Source: Azospirillum agricola
GTDB lineage: Bacteria > Pseudomonadota > Alphaproteobacteria > Azospirillales > Azospirillaceae
Length of the DNA stretch: 64,000 bases
Direction of reading: 5' to 3'
Assembly: GCF_017876095.1 (NCBI RefSeq)
Contig: NZ_JAGINM010000019.1
Location: forward strand, 62,001 to 126,000
Positions 44,768-53,345 of this stretch are shown piece by piece. The number at the start of each line of letters is the position of its first letter. Position 1 is the stretch's first letter. The notes beneath the pieces were generated by a model that saw nothing but the letters and a program-made list of their open reading frames with translations, was not told the DNA's origin and searched no databases. The position numbers and the translations under genes are program-made.

Positions 44768-45728
44768 AGGAAGACAAGAAGGAAGGGCGGCGGACGGATC
44801 CGCCGACCCCGGTACGCTGACGACGCTGTCCTGCGGCAGCGCCTATCGGGCGAAGCGCCTGCGGATCGACGGCAGCATCGGCCTGTTCACCCTGTCGGGA
44901 ACGATCGCGCGGGATTGCCGGATCTTCCTGCCGGCGATGGAGGACGGCGTCTCGCTGCTGTTCGTCCAGTCCGGCCGGGCGACCCTGATCGCCGAGGGGA
45001 TGGAGGCGGCCGGCGGCAGCGAGGGCGGCGCCGGCCGGCTGGTCTACCAGCGGAGCTTCCGCGGCGCGCTGATGCTGCACGAGGCGGCCGAGCTGTCGCT
45101 GGTGGTCGTCAGCCTGCCCTTCGCGTTCCTGTGCCGCGCCTTCAACAACCGGCTTCCCGAGGCGCTGCGCCGTCATGTCGAGCCCGACCGTCCCGACGGC
45201 TTCCAGGACGAGATCCGGCTGACCGCCGCGATCCAGTCCGTCCTGCACCAGATCGCCAGCGTCCGGTTGAGCGGCGACCTGCAAACCATCTTCCTGACCA
45301 GCAAGACCTACGAGCTGATCGCGCTGGGGCTGGAGCAGTTCTGCCTGGGCCACTGCCCCTGCGGCCTGTCGGCGGCGGACATCGCCCGGCTGAAGAAGGC
45401 GCGCGACATCCTGGAGGAGAACCTGATCGACCCGCCCTCGATCCTGGAGCTGGCGCACCGCGTCGGCATCAACGACTGCAAGCTGAAGAAGGGCTTCAAG
45501 GCGCTGTTCGACACGACCCCCTTCGGCTACCTGAAGGAGCGGCGGATGATCGCGGCGCGCAGCGCGCTGCTGGAGGGGGACGTCTCGGTGACGGAGGTCG
45601 CCAACCAGGTCGGCTACACCAACCTCGGCCATTTCGCGGCCGCCTTCCGCAAGCAGTTCGGCACGCCGCCCAAGGGCTTCAAGAAGCTGTCCCAGGACAA
45701 GCTCCACGGCGCCAAGGCCCTGTATTAG
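44751..45728 (+). CDS. AraC-family regulator, PchR-like (second copy)
   Basis: 325 residues. Sensor half with VSLLFVQSGRATLIAEG and FLPAMEDG; then the PchR-type linker KTYELIALGLEQF and SAADIARLKKARDILEENL; then helix-turn-helix units SILELAHRVGINDCKLKKGFKALF and SVTEVANQVGYTNLGHFAAAFRKQFGTPPKGFK. It is closer in layout to PchR/YbtA than the first copy. Two adjacent ATGs occur at 44751 and 44754, with GGGAG about 11 bases before the first. It overlaps the end of the MFS gene, so receptor, permease and regulator form one unit. Confidence 0.88.
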   Translation: MMNEHEGRQEGRAADGSADPGTLTTLSCGSAYRAKRLRIDGSIGLFTLSGTIARDCRIFLPAMEDGVSLLFVQSGRATLIAEGMEAAGGSEGGAGRLVYQRSFRGALMLHEAAELSLVVVSLPFAFLCRAFNNRLPEALRRHVEPDRPDGFQDEIRLTAAIQSVLHQIASVRLSGDLQTIFLTSKTYELIALGLEQFCLGHCPCGLSAADIARLKKARDILEENLIDPPSILELAHRVGINDCKLKKGFKALFDTTPFGYLKERRMIAARSALLEGDVSVTEVANQVGYTNLGHFAAAFRKQFGTPPKGFKKLSQDKLHGAKALY

Positions 45729-45819
45729 CGGCGTCTCCGGCCGCAATTCCGTTGCGGGGGCGCGGAGCCGGGAGCATTCTGGACCGATCCGGTCCTCATC
45801 AGGAAGAAAGCCGTCCGCG

Positions 45820-46884
45820 ATGCACACCAAGACGATCGACGCCTGGACCCACGACCACGGTTTCGGCCAGGATCGGGTCCGCCCGGCCGAGTTCCGCACG
45901 CTCCTGGTGGTGGTGCTGACCGCCGTGACCATGGTGGCGGAGGTGGGGGCGGGCATCGCCTTCGGATCGATCGCGCTGCTGACCGACGGGCTGCACATGG
46001 CCTCGCACGCGGCGGCGCTGGGCATCGCGCTGCTGGCCTACATCTTCGCCCGCCGCCACGCCCGCAACCGGGCCTTCAGCTTCGGCACCGGCAAGGTGAA
46101 CGCGCTGGCCGGCTTCGCCAGCGCGCTGCTGCTGGTCTTCGTCACGCTGCTGATGCTGTGGGAAAGCCTGCACCGGCTGGTCGAGCCGGTGGCGATCGCC
46201 TTCGACCAGGCGCTGGTCGTCACGCTGGTCGGGCTGGCCGTCAACGTGGCGAGCGCCGCCATCCTGATGCACCGCCCGTCCGGCGCCGCCGCCGGCCACT
46301 CCCACGGGCACCACGATCACGATCACCATGAGCACGCCCATCGCGACCATGGCGATGCTCACGCGCATCATCGTCACGGCCCCGACCACGGCCCCGACCA
46401 CGACCACGGGCACCACCATCACCACGGCCATGGCGGCCACGATCACCAGGACCACAATTTGCGGGGCGCCATCCTGCATGTGCTGGCCGACATCGCGACG
46501 TCGGTGCTGGCGGTTCTGGCGCTGCTGGGCGGCAAGCATCTCGGCGCCTCCTGGCTCGATCCCGCCATCGGCATCGTCGGCGCCGTGATGATCGCCCGCT
46601 GGTCCTGGGGGCTGCTGCGCGACACCGGCAAGGTGCTGCTCGACCAGGAGGCGCCGGACGCGGTGCGCGAGGCGGTGCGCGGCGCCATCGAGGCCGACGG
46701 CGACACCCGCATCGCCGACCTGCATGTCTGGTCGATCGGTCCGGGGCTGTTCACCACGGTGCTGTCGGTGGTCAGCCACGAGCCGCGCAGCCCGGACCAT
46801 TACAAGGCGCTGCTGCCCGCCGGGCTGGGGCTGGTGCATCCGGTCGTCGAGGTGCGCCGCTGCCCCGGCGAGGCCGCCTGCTGA
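45820..46884 (+). CDS. dmeF: Cation diffusion facilitator (DmeF-like) with His-rich loop
   Basis: 354 residues with six transmembrane segments. TM2 has TDGLHMASHAAAL and TM5 has LHVLADIATSVLAVL, the metal sites of DmeF-type cobalt/nickel exporters. Between TM4 and TM5 (about residues 155-215) lies a very His/Asp-rich cytoplasmic loop with about thirty His. The C-terminal domain is RIADLHVWSIGPGLFTTVLSV. It should export divalent metal in exchange for protons. It follows the second AraC gene by 91 bp and is convergent with the enoyl-CoA hydratase. Whether it belongs to the metallophore system or is a bystander is open. Confidence 0.88.
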   Translation: MHTKTIDAWTHDHGFGQDRVRPAEFRTLLVVVLTAVTMVAEVGAGIAFGSIALLTDGLHMASHAAALGIALLAYIFARRHARNRAFSFGTGKVNALAGFASALLLVFVTLLMLWESLHRLVEPVAIAFDQALVVTLVGLAVNVASAAILMHRPSGAAAGHSHGHHDHDHHEHAHRDHGDAHAHHRHGPDHGPDHDHGHHHHHGHGGHDHQDHNLRGAILHVLADIATSVLAVLALLGGKHLGASWLDPAIGIVGAVMIARWSWGLLRDTGKVLLDQEAPDAVREAVRGAIEADGDTRIADLHVWSIGPGLFTTVLSVVSHEPRSPDHYKALLPAGLGLVHPVVEVRRCPGEAAC

Positions 46885-46912
46885 CGGGCCGGGATGACAG
46901 GGTTGCGGCCGG

Positions 46913-47713
46913 TCACTCGCCGGTGAAGCTGGGCGGGCGCTTGGACAGCATGGCGTCGACCGCCTCGCGGTGGTCGGCGGTGGCGTGGGCCAGCGCCTGC
47001 ATGGCCGCCGACATCTCCAGCAGCGTGTCGATGCGGACGTGCCGGCCCTCGCGCAGCAGGCGCTTGGTCATGCGCACGGCGTGCGGCGGGTTGACGGCGA
47101 TCCGTCGGGCGAGCGCGCGGGCCGCCGGCAGCAGCTCCCCGGCCGGCACCACCTTGGAGACCAACCCGCAGGCCAGCGCCTCGGCGGCGTCGATCGGGTC
47201 GCCGGTGAAGGCCATCTCGCACGCCTTCGAGAAGCCGACGACGCGCGGCAGCAGCCACGCCCCGCCGTCGCCCGGCACGATGCCGACCTTGACGAAGCTT
47301 TCGGCGAAGCGGGCCGTCTGCGAGGCGATGCGCAGGTCGCACATGCAGGCGAGGTCGCAGCCGGCGCCGATCGCCGGGCCGTTGACCGCCGCGATCACCG
47401 GCACCTCCAGCCGCTCGAAGGCGAGCGGGATGCGCTGGATGCCGCGCTGGTAGTTGTGGCGGGTGCGCGCCGGCAGGGGATCGTTCAGCCCGCCGCCCTC
47501 GCGCATGGTGTGCAGGTTCCCGCCGGAGGAGAAGGCGCTGCCGGTGCCGGTCAGGATGGCGACGCGCACCGCCGGATCCCCGTTCAGCCGGTCGAGCGCG
47601 TCCACCACCGCCTCGACCATGTCGGGGTCGGAGATGGGGTTGCGCAGGTCCGGGCGGTTCAGCGTCAGGGTGACGATGCCGTCTTCCAGCTCGTACAGGA
47701 CGGGGTCGCTCAT
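46913..47713 (-). CDS. Enoyl-CoA hydratase/isomerase
   Basis: 266-residue crotonase. Starts with LEDGIVTLTLNRPDLRNPIS; the oxyanion loop is SAFSSGGNLH and GPAIGAGCDLACMCDLRIAS; the second active-site region reads VKVGIVPGDGGAWLLPRVVG, where the usual catalytic Glu before the glycine turn is Asp-Gly. It is the last gene of the seven-gene operon and lies 26 bp after an acyl-CoA dehydrogenase. It likely hydrates or isomerises an enoyl-CoA from the same pathway. Confidence 0.88.
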   Translation of the reverse strand: MSDPVLYELEDGIVTLTLNRPDLRNPISDPDMVEAVVDALDRLNGDPAVRVAILTGTGSAFSSGGNLHTMREGGGLNDPLPARTRHNYQRGIQRIPLAFERLEVPVIAAVNGPAIGAGCDLACMCDLRIASQTARFAESFVKVGIVPGDGGAWLLPRVVGFSKACEMAFTGDPIDAAEALACGLVSKVVPAGELLPAARALARRIAVNPPHAVRMTKRLLREGRHVRIDTLLEMSAAMQALAHATADHREAVDAMLSKRPPSFTGE

Positions 47714-47739
47714 CGGTCGTGTCCTCCGGGTCTTTTGGT

Positions 47740-48888
47740 TCAGCGCAGGCCGAGGCCGCGCGCGATGATGCCGCGCAGGATCTCCCGCGTGCCGCCGCGC
47801 AGCGAGAAGGCCGGGGCGTTCATCACCGTGTGGGCCAGCACGGCGGAGAATTCGCGGGTGGAGTCGAGGTCCGGCTCGGCCTCGACGAGTTGGCGGGCGA
47901 TCTCCGGGATCTCCTGCTCGAACAGCGCGCCCAGATCCTTGACCAGCGAGGCCTGCAAGGTCGGGTTCTCGCCCTTGTCGAGCATCCCGGCGACCGAGCG
48001 CGACAGGCGGCGCAGCACGATCAGGTGGCCGACCAGCCGGCCGACCGCGATGGCGGCGTGGCCCGAGGGTTCCGGCCCCAGCGCCCGCACCAGCTCGGTC
48101 AGCAGCGCCATCGAGGACAGGAAGCGCTCCGGCCCGCTGCGCTCGAAGGCCAGCTCGCTCATCACCTGGTTCCAGCCGTCGCCGCGCCGGCCGATCAGCG
48201 CGTCGGCCGGCAGCACGACGTCCTCGAACACCACCTCGTTGAAATGGTGCGCGCCGGACAGGTCGAGGACCGGGCGGATGGTGATGCCGGGGGTGGAGAG
48301 ATCGACCAGCAGCTGGCTGGTGCCGCCCTGGCGGTCCTCGGTCCCGCCGTCGGTGCGGCAGAACAGGATCATGTACTGGGCCTCGTGGGCGTAGGTCGTC
48401 CACAGCTTGGTGCCGTTGACCAGCCATCCCCCCTCCACCGGCACCGCGCGGGTGCGCACGGCGGCGAGGTCCGATCCCGAATCCGGCTCGCTCATGCCGA
48501 TGCAGAAGGTGCAGTCGCCCGACGCGATGCGCGGCAGGATGGTCGCGCGCTGCTCCTCCGTGCCGTTCCTCAGCAGCAGCGGGCCGCTCTGGCGGTCGGC
48601 GATCCAGTGGGCGGCGACGGGGGCGCCGGCGGCCAGCATCTCCTCCAGCACGACGTAGCGCTCCAGCGCGCCGCGCTCGTGCCCGCCGTAGCGCTTGGGC
48701 CAGGTCATGGCGATCCAGCCGCGCGCGCCCATCCTGCGGCTGAAGTCGCGGTCGAAGCCGTTCCAGGAGTCGGCGCGCCGGCGCGGCGGTCGGTCGGCCA
48801 GCTCGGTCCTCAGGAAATCGCGGACCTCCGCGCGCAGCGCCTCGGTGGCGTCGCTGGCGGGTGGGGGCGGGAAGGCGATGCGGGGCAT
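47740..48888 (-). CDS. Acyl-CoA dehydrogenase (first of three)
   Basis: 382 residues. FAD acyl-CoA dehydrogenase with CIGMSEPDSGSDLAAVRTRA and LWTTYAHEAQ substrate/FAD segments, and a C-terminal FAD-binding SLRGGTREILRGIIARGLGLR. It is of the kind with RGGT in place of the YEGT Glu at the C-terminal site. Together with the adjacent short dehydrogenase it may form a heteromer, as described for some steroid and cyclic-acid catabolic enzymes; that is inference. It begins 32 bp after the neighbouring gene. Confidence 0.9.
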   Translation of the reverse strand: MPRIAFPPPPASDATEALRAEVRDFLRTELADRPPRRRADSWNGFDRDFSRRMGARGWIAMTWPKRYGGHERGALERYVVLEEMLAAGAPVAAHWIADRQSGPLLLRNGTEEQRATILPRIASGDCTFCIGMSEPDSGSDLAAVRTRAVPVEGGWLVNGTKLWTTYAHEAQYMILFCRTDGGTEDRQGGTSQLLVDLSTPGITIRPVLDLSGAHHFNEVVFEDVVLPADALIGRRGDGWNQVMSELAFERSGPERFLSSMALLTELVRALGPEPSGHAAIAVGRLVGHLIVLRRLSRSVAGMLDKGENPTLQASLVKDLGALFEQEIPEIARQLVEAEPDLDSTREFSAVLAHTVMNAPAFSLRGGTREILRGIIARGLGLR

Positions 48889-48920
48889 GGCGTATCTCTT
48901 TCGGACGGAGCGCGGGCGGG

Positions 48921-50024
48921 TCAGGCGGCGGTGACGAGCGGCCAGAGACCGTCGGCCCCGGCCGCCGCTGCCGCTTGGCCGAGCTGCCGCGCCCAGGACG
49001 CGTCGTTGCCGTACTCGTCGCGCCAGGACCACAGCCGGCGGGTCAGATGGTGGAGGACATGCTCGTGGGTGAAGCCGATGGCGCCGTGCATCTGGTGGGC
49101 GATGGAACAGGCGATCCCGGCGGCCTCGCCGCAGCGCATCTTGGCGGCGGCGATGGGCAGCGGGCCGGTGGGCAGTGGGCGGGCGCCGCCGGCCGCCAGT
49201 TCGGCGAAGGCTTCGGCCGCGCCATCGGCGGCGGCCCCGGCGGCGGCGGCCTGTCCGGCGAGCACCGCCAGATTCTGCTGCACCGCCTGGAACTTGCCGA
49301 GCGGCCGGCCGAACTGCACGCGCTCCCCGGCGTATTGCACCGTCAGGTCGAGCACGCGCTCGACGGCGCCGGCCATGGCGAGGCTGCGCAGGGTGGCGCC
49401 CATGGCGTGGAGGCTGTCGGCGTCGAGCCCAGTCGGCGCCGGGGCGACGCGGCCGGCGGGCAGGGCGAGGTCGAAGCGCAGGTCGTCGCGCGGCTCGCCG
49501 GCGATGTTGCGGCCCGCCTCGGCGACTCGCCACTCCCCGGCGTCGAGCCGGACGAGGTGGGACCGGCCATTCTGCTCGGCCACCAGGACGACGGCCGCCG
49601 CGTCGCGGCCCCAGGGAACCCGGCGGGCGGTCCCGGACAGGCGCCAGCCGTCGCCGTCGCGGGTCAGCGACGGCGCGTCGCTTCCGGCCGCCTTGGGCGG
49701 CGCCGCGGTCAGCGGTCCGGCCGGCACCTCCAGCCCGGCGCCAGCCAGCAGCCAGGCGGCCAGCATGCTGTCGGCCAGCGGCAGCGGGGCGGCGAAGGAG
49801 CCGGCGATGCGCACCAGCCCCAGCGCCTCGACCATGCCGAGGCCGAAGCCGCCGGCCTCCTCCGGCACCAGGGCGAGGGGGAGGCCCATCTCCTCGACGG
49901 CGGCCCACAGCTCGGCCGGCCAATGGCCCTCGTCGGCCAGCCGCAGCACGTCGGGCGTGACGCGGTCGGCGAGCAGGCGCCGGGCGGTGTCGGCCAGGAT
50001 CCCGTCGGTCATGCTGTCGGTCAT
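48921..50024 (-). CDS. Acyl-CoA dehydrogenase, divergent short subunit
   Basis: 367 residues. It has the family fold (AAVEEMGLPLALVPEEAGGFGLG, YAGERVQFGRPLGKFQAVQQNLA, CSIAHQMHGAIGFTHEHVLHHLTRRLW) but lacks the usual SEPxxGSD FAD segment and the C-terminal YEGT/GGT-type catalytic segment, ending in an Ala-rich tail instead. Such subunits usually pair with a full-length dehydrogenase. It overlaps the upstream dehydrogenase stop by ATGA; a second ATG at 50012 is possible. Confidence 0.86.
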   Translation of the reverse strand: MTDSMTDGILADTARRLLADRVTPDVLRLADEGHWPAELWAAVEEMGLPLALVPEEAGGFGLGMVEALGLVRIAGSFAAPLPLADSMLAAWLLAGAGLEVPAGPLTAAPPKAAGSDAPSLTRDGDGWRLSGTARRVPWGRDAAAVVLVAEQNGRSHLVRLDAGEWRVAEAGRNIAGEPRDDLRFDLALPAGRVAPAPTGLDADSLHAMGATLRSLAMAGAVERVLDLTVQYAGERVQFGRPLGKFQAVQQNLAVLAGQAAAAGAAADGAAEAFAELAAGGARPLPTGPLPIAAAKMRCGEAAGIACSIAHQMHGAIGFTHEHVLHHLTRRLWSWRDEYGNDASWARQLGQAAAAAGADGLWPLVTAA

Positions 50025-51199
50025 CGGCCGGATTCCTGCGTGTAAGTCTTGATGAGGTCGCGGGCGATGACGAGCTTCTGCACCTCCGAGGCGCCCTCGT
50101 AGATGCGCATCGGGCGGACCTCGCGGTACAGCTTCTCCACCACGCTGCCGCGCGCGACGCCGGCCCCGCCGAAGAGCTGGACGGCGGCGTCCACGACGCT
50201 GGCGGCGGCCTCGCTGCCGGTCAGCTTGGCCATCGAGACGTCGCGGGTGCAGCGCCCGCCGGTCGTGTCCTTGGCCCAGGCGGCGCGGTAGACGCAGAGC
50301 GCCGCCTGTTCCAGCGTGGTCGCCATCTCGGCCAGCCTGGTCTGCACGCCGTCCATCTCGGCCATCGCCTTGCCGAACAGGCGGCGGCCGGTGACGCGGC
50401 CGAGGCTCTCGTCGAGCGCCCGGCGCCCGGCGCCGATGCCGGCGGCCCCGACCGAGGCGCGGAAGACGTCGAAGGTCGCCATCGCCACCTTGAAGCCCTG
50501 GCCGGGCGCGCCGACCAGCCGGTCGGGAGTGACGCGCACGGCGTCGAGCCGCAGCGGGGCGGCGGGGTGGGGGGCCATGAAGTCGATGGGCGGGCCGGCG
50601 CTCAGGCCGGCTGAGTCGGCGTCGACCAGGAAGGCGGTCAGGCCGCGCGCGCCCGGCGCCTCGCCGGTGCGGGCGATGACGACGTAATGGTCGGCGAAAC
50701 CGGCGTTGGAGATGAAGGTCTTCTCGCCGGTGATGCGCCAGCCGTCGCCGTCGCGCTCGGCCCTGGTCGTGATGTTGGCGACGTCGGAGCCGGTCTCCGG
50801 TTCGGTCAGCGCCAGCGCCGCGATGGCCTCGCCGCGCCGGGCGGGGGGAAGGTAGCGCCGGCACAGATCCGCCGAGCCGGTCTGCCAGAGGGCGGCGGTG
50901 CCGATGCCCTGCATGACGAAGACCGAATCCGCCAGATCGCCGAAGCGGTAGGCCAGCACCTCGCGCGCCAGGCAGACGCCGCGAAGGTCGATGCGAGCAT
51001 CCCCCGCTTCCGCGCCCGGCGGCACGACGACATCGAGCAGCCCCTGGGCCCCCATGGCGCGGGCGAGGATGCGGCTGACGCCGCCGAGGTCGCGGCTGTC
51101 CTCGTCGATCTCCGGAAGCTCCAGGTCGAGCAGCGTCCGGGCGAAGGCGCGGTGGCGGTCCTCGAAGAAGGGGGTGTCCCAGAGCGGCCAGGGTTTCAT
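50021..51199 (-). CDS. Acyl-CoA dehydrogenase (third, FadE-like)
   Basis: 392 residues. Full set of motifs: ALTEPETGSDVANITTRA, KTFISNAGFADHYVV, QTRLAEMATTLEQAALCVYRAAW, QLFGGAGVARGSVVEKLYREVRPMRIYEGASEVQKLVIARDL, with the C-terminal YEGA Glu of the catalytic site. It introduces a trans double bond into an acyl-CoA thioester, passing electrons to ETF. ATG 51199 has GGAG eight bases upstream and was preferred to the upstream ATG. It lies 28 bp after the thiolase gene. Confidence 0.92.
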   Translation of the reverse strand: MKPWPLWDTPFFEDRHRAFARTLLDLELPEIDEDSRDLGGVSRILARAMGAQGLLDVVVPPGAEAGDARIDLRGVCLAREVLAYRFGDLADSVFVMQGIGTAALWQTGSADLCRRYLPPARRGEAIAALALTEPETGSDVANITTRAERDGDGWRITGEKTFISNAGFADHYVVIARTGEAPGARGLTAFLVDADSAGLSAGPPIDFMAPHPAAPLRLDAVRVTPDRLVGAPGQGFKVAMATFDVFRASVGAAGIGAGRRALDESLGRVTGRRLFGKAMAEMDGVQTRLAEMATTLEQAALCVYRAAWAKDTTGGRCTRDVSMAKLTGSEAAASVVDAAVQLFGGAGVARGSVVEKLYREVRPMRIYEGASEVQKLVIARDLIKTYTQESGR

Positions 51200-51227
51200 G
51201 GGGGACTCCTGCATGGGAGACGGGGGC

Positions 51228-52400
51228 TCAGCCCAGCCGTTCGAGGATGGTGGCGGTGCCGAGGCCGCCGGCGCAGCACATGGTCTGGAGGCCGAAGGTC
51301 GCGTCGCGCCGCTCCAGCTCGTGCAGCAGCGTGGTCATCAGCCGCGCCCCCGACGCGCCCAGCGGGTGGCCCAGCGCGATGGCGCCGCCGTTGACGTTCA
51401 GCCGCTCCGGATCGGCGCCCAGCTCGCGCTGCCAGACCATCGGCACCGGGGCGAAGGCCTCGTTCACCTCGAACAGGTCGATGTCGCCGAGCGCCAACCC
51501 GGACCGCTCCAGCACGCGGCGGGTCGCCGGGATCGGGCCGGTCAGCATCAGCGTCGGGTCGGAGCCCAGAGTCGTCACCGCGCGGAAGCGCGCGCGGGGC
51601 GTCAGCCCGTGCGCCTTGGCGACCTCCGCCGCCATCAGCAGCAGCGCGGAGGCACCGTCGGCGATCTGCGACGAGTTGCCGGCGGTGATCCGCCCGTTCT
51701 CGCGGAAGCTGGTCTTCAGGGTGGACAGCTTCTCGCGGCTGGTGTCGCGGCGGATCGTCTCGTCCCTCGCCAGCGTCGCGCCGGTCTCCGGCAGGTCGCG
51801 CTCGCGCCAGTCGTCCACCGGCACCGGCACGATCTCGCGGTCGAAGAAACCGGCGTCGGCCGCCGCCGCCGCCTTGCGGTGGCTGGCGATGGCGTAGTCG
51901 TCGATGGCGTCGCGGGTCAGGCCCCAGGCGTCGGTGATGCGTTCCGCCGCCTCGCCCTGCGAGATCTGCGGGTGGGCCTCCAGCAGCTTCCAGCCGAAGG
52001 GCTTGCCGTGGACGTCGCGGTTGCCGCCCATCGGCACGCGGCTCATGCTTTCCACCCCGCCGGCCACCACCACGTCGTACTCGCCCGACGCGATGGAGCC
52101 GAGCGCGGCGTGGACCGCCGCCTCCGCCGAGCCGCATTTGCGGTCCACCGTCATGCCGGGGATCGTCGCCGGCCAGCCGGCGCTCAGCAGCGCGGTGCGC
52201 GCCGGGTTGGTGGACTGCTCGCCGACCTGGGTGACGCAGCCGAACACCACGTCGTCGACCAGCTCCGGCGCGATGCCGGTCCGGCGGACGATCTCGCGCA
52301 GGACCAGCGCGCCCAAATGGTCGGCCCGCACCGGGGCCAGCGCGCCGCGGAAGCGGCCGATCGGGGTGCGGACGGCCTCGACGATGACGACCTCACGCAT
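51228..52400 (-). CDS. Acetyl-CoA acetyltransferase (thiolase)
   Basis: 390 residues. Opening EAVRTPIGRFRGALAPVRADHLGALV; nucleophile Cys in MTVDRKCGSAEAAVH; VAGGVESMSRVPM; NEAFAPVPMVW; C-terminal GGAIALGHPLGASGARL (His) and MCCAGGLGTA (second Cys). All three catalytic residues are present. The Cys context DRKCGSAEAA is slightly unlike the common CSSGLQA. It cleaves 3-ketoacyl-CoA to acetyl-CoA at the end of the beta-oxidation turn. The 3-hydroxyacyl-CoA dehydrogenase ends 4 bp upstream. Confidence 0.93.
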   Translation of the reverse strand: MREVVIVEAVRTPIGRFRGALAPVRADHLGALVLREIVRRTGIAPELVDDVVFGCVTQVGEQSTNPARTALLSAGWPATIPGMTVDRKCGSAEAAVHAALGSIASGEYDVVVAGGVESMSRVPMGGNRDVHGKPFGWKLLEAHPQISQGEAAERITDAWGLTRDAIDDYAIASHRKAAAAADAGFFDREIVPVPVDDWRERDLPETGATLARDETIRRDTSREKLSTLKTSFRENGRITAGNSSQIADGASALLLMAAEVAKAHGLTPRARFRAVTTLGSDPTLMLTGPIPATRRVLERSGLALGDIDLFEVNEAFAPVPMVWQRELGADPERLNVNGGAIALGHPLGASGARLMTTLLHELERRDATFGLQTMCCAGGLGTATILERLG

Positions 52401-52403
52401 GGT

Positions 52404-53327
52404 TCACTTGCTCCCCAGCAGGCCGGAACCGGGGACCTTCGTCCCGTTCTCGTACTTGTAGACGCCATGGCCGACCTTGCGGCCGGTGCGGCCCGACTTG
52501 ACCATCTTGGCGATCAGCGGGCAGGGCCGGAACTTCTCGCCGAGCGACTGGTGGAGGTATTGCAGCACGGCCAGCCGCGTGTCCCAGCCGGTCATGTCGC
52601 CCAGCTCCAGCGGCCCCATCGGGTGGCCGAGACCGAGGCGCAGCGCGATGTCGATGTCCTCGGCGCTGGCGACGCCGGATTCCAGCATGTACATCGCCTC
52701 GTTGCCGAGCATCGCCGACATGCGGCTGGTGGTGAAGCCCGGCGCCTCGTTGACGACGATGGAGGTCTTGCCCAGCGCGTCCGACCACGCCCTCAGCCGG
52801 TCGACCACGCTGTCATCGGTCGCCAGCCCGCGGATGATCTCGACCAGCTTCATCTTGTGGACGGGGTTGAAGAAATGCATCCCGGCGACCCGCTCCGGCC
52901 GGGCCGAGGCGGCGGCGATCTCGGTGATGCTCAGCGCCGAGGTGTTGGTGGCGATGATCGCGCCGGCCGCCACCACCGGGTCGATGGCGCGGATGACGTC
53001 GATCTTGACGGCGAGCTGCTCCGACGCGGTCTCCACCACCAGATCGGCGCCGGTCGCGGCGGCGGCGAGGTCGCTGGCCGGGGTGATCAGCGACAGGGTG
53101 CGCGCCGCCGTCTCCTCCGTCAGCTTGCCGAGCCCGACCGCGTCGGCGACGATCTTGCGGATGTTGCCGAGCGCGTCGTCCAGCGCGGCGGCCTTCACGT
53201 CGAACAGCGTGGTGGCGTAGCCGCGCACCGCGAAGGCGTGGGCGATGCCACGGCCCATGATGCCGGCGCCGACGACCGTGACCTTGGCGTCGCCGGGAAT
53301 GGTGGTGTTCGGGGTAGGGGCGTTCAT
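52404..53327 (-). CDS. 3-Hydroxyacyl-CoA dehydrogenase
   Basis: 307 residues. NAD-binding VTVVGAGIMGRGIAHAFAVRGY, then ATNTSALSITEIAAA, the catalytic His in GMHFFNPVHKMKLVEII, NEAPGFTTSRM, and a C-terminal domain with LGLGHPMGPLELGDMTGWD. Oxidises 3-hydroxyacyl-CoA to 3-ketoacyl-CoA and is the single-function type rather than the FadB fusion. ATG 53327 has AAGG upstream; GTG 53339 would add four residues. Confidence 0.92.
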   Translation of the reverse strand: MNAPTPNTTIPGDAKVTVVGAGIMGRGIAHAFAVRGYATTLFDVKAAALDDALGNIRKIVADAVGLGKLTEETAARTLSLITPASDLAAAATGADLVVETASEQLAVKIDVIRAIDPVVAAGAIIATNTSALSITEIAAASARPERVAGMHFFNPVHKMKLVEIIRGLATDDSVVDRLRAWSDALGKTSIVVNEAPGFTTSRMSAMLGNEAMYMLESGVASAEDIDIALRLGLGHPMGPLELGDMTGWDTRLAVLQYLHQSLGEKFRPCPLIAKMVKSGRTGRKVGHGVYKYENGTKVPGSGLLGSK

Positions 53328-53345
53328 CGGTCGGTTCACCTTGTC

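Noticed and set aside
46290..46460. CAC/CAT-rich repeat as a non-coding repeat
   Set aside because: It is the coding sequence of the His-rich CDF loop in an uninterrupted gene.
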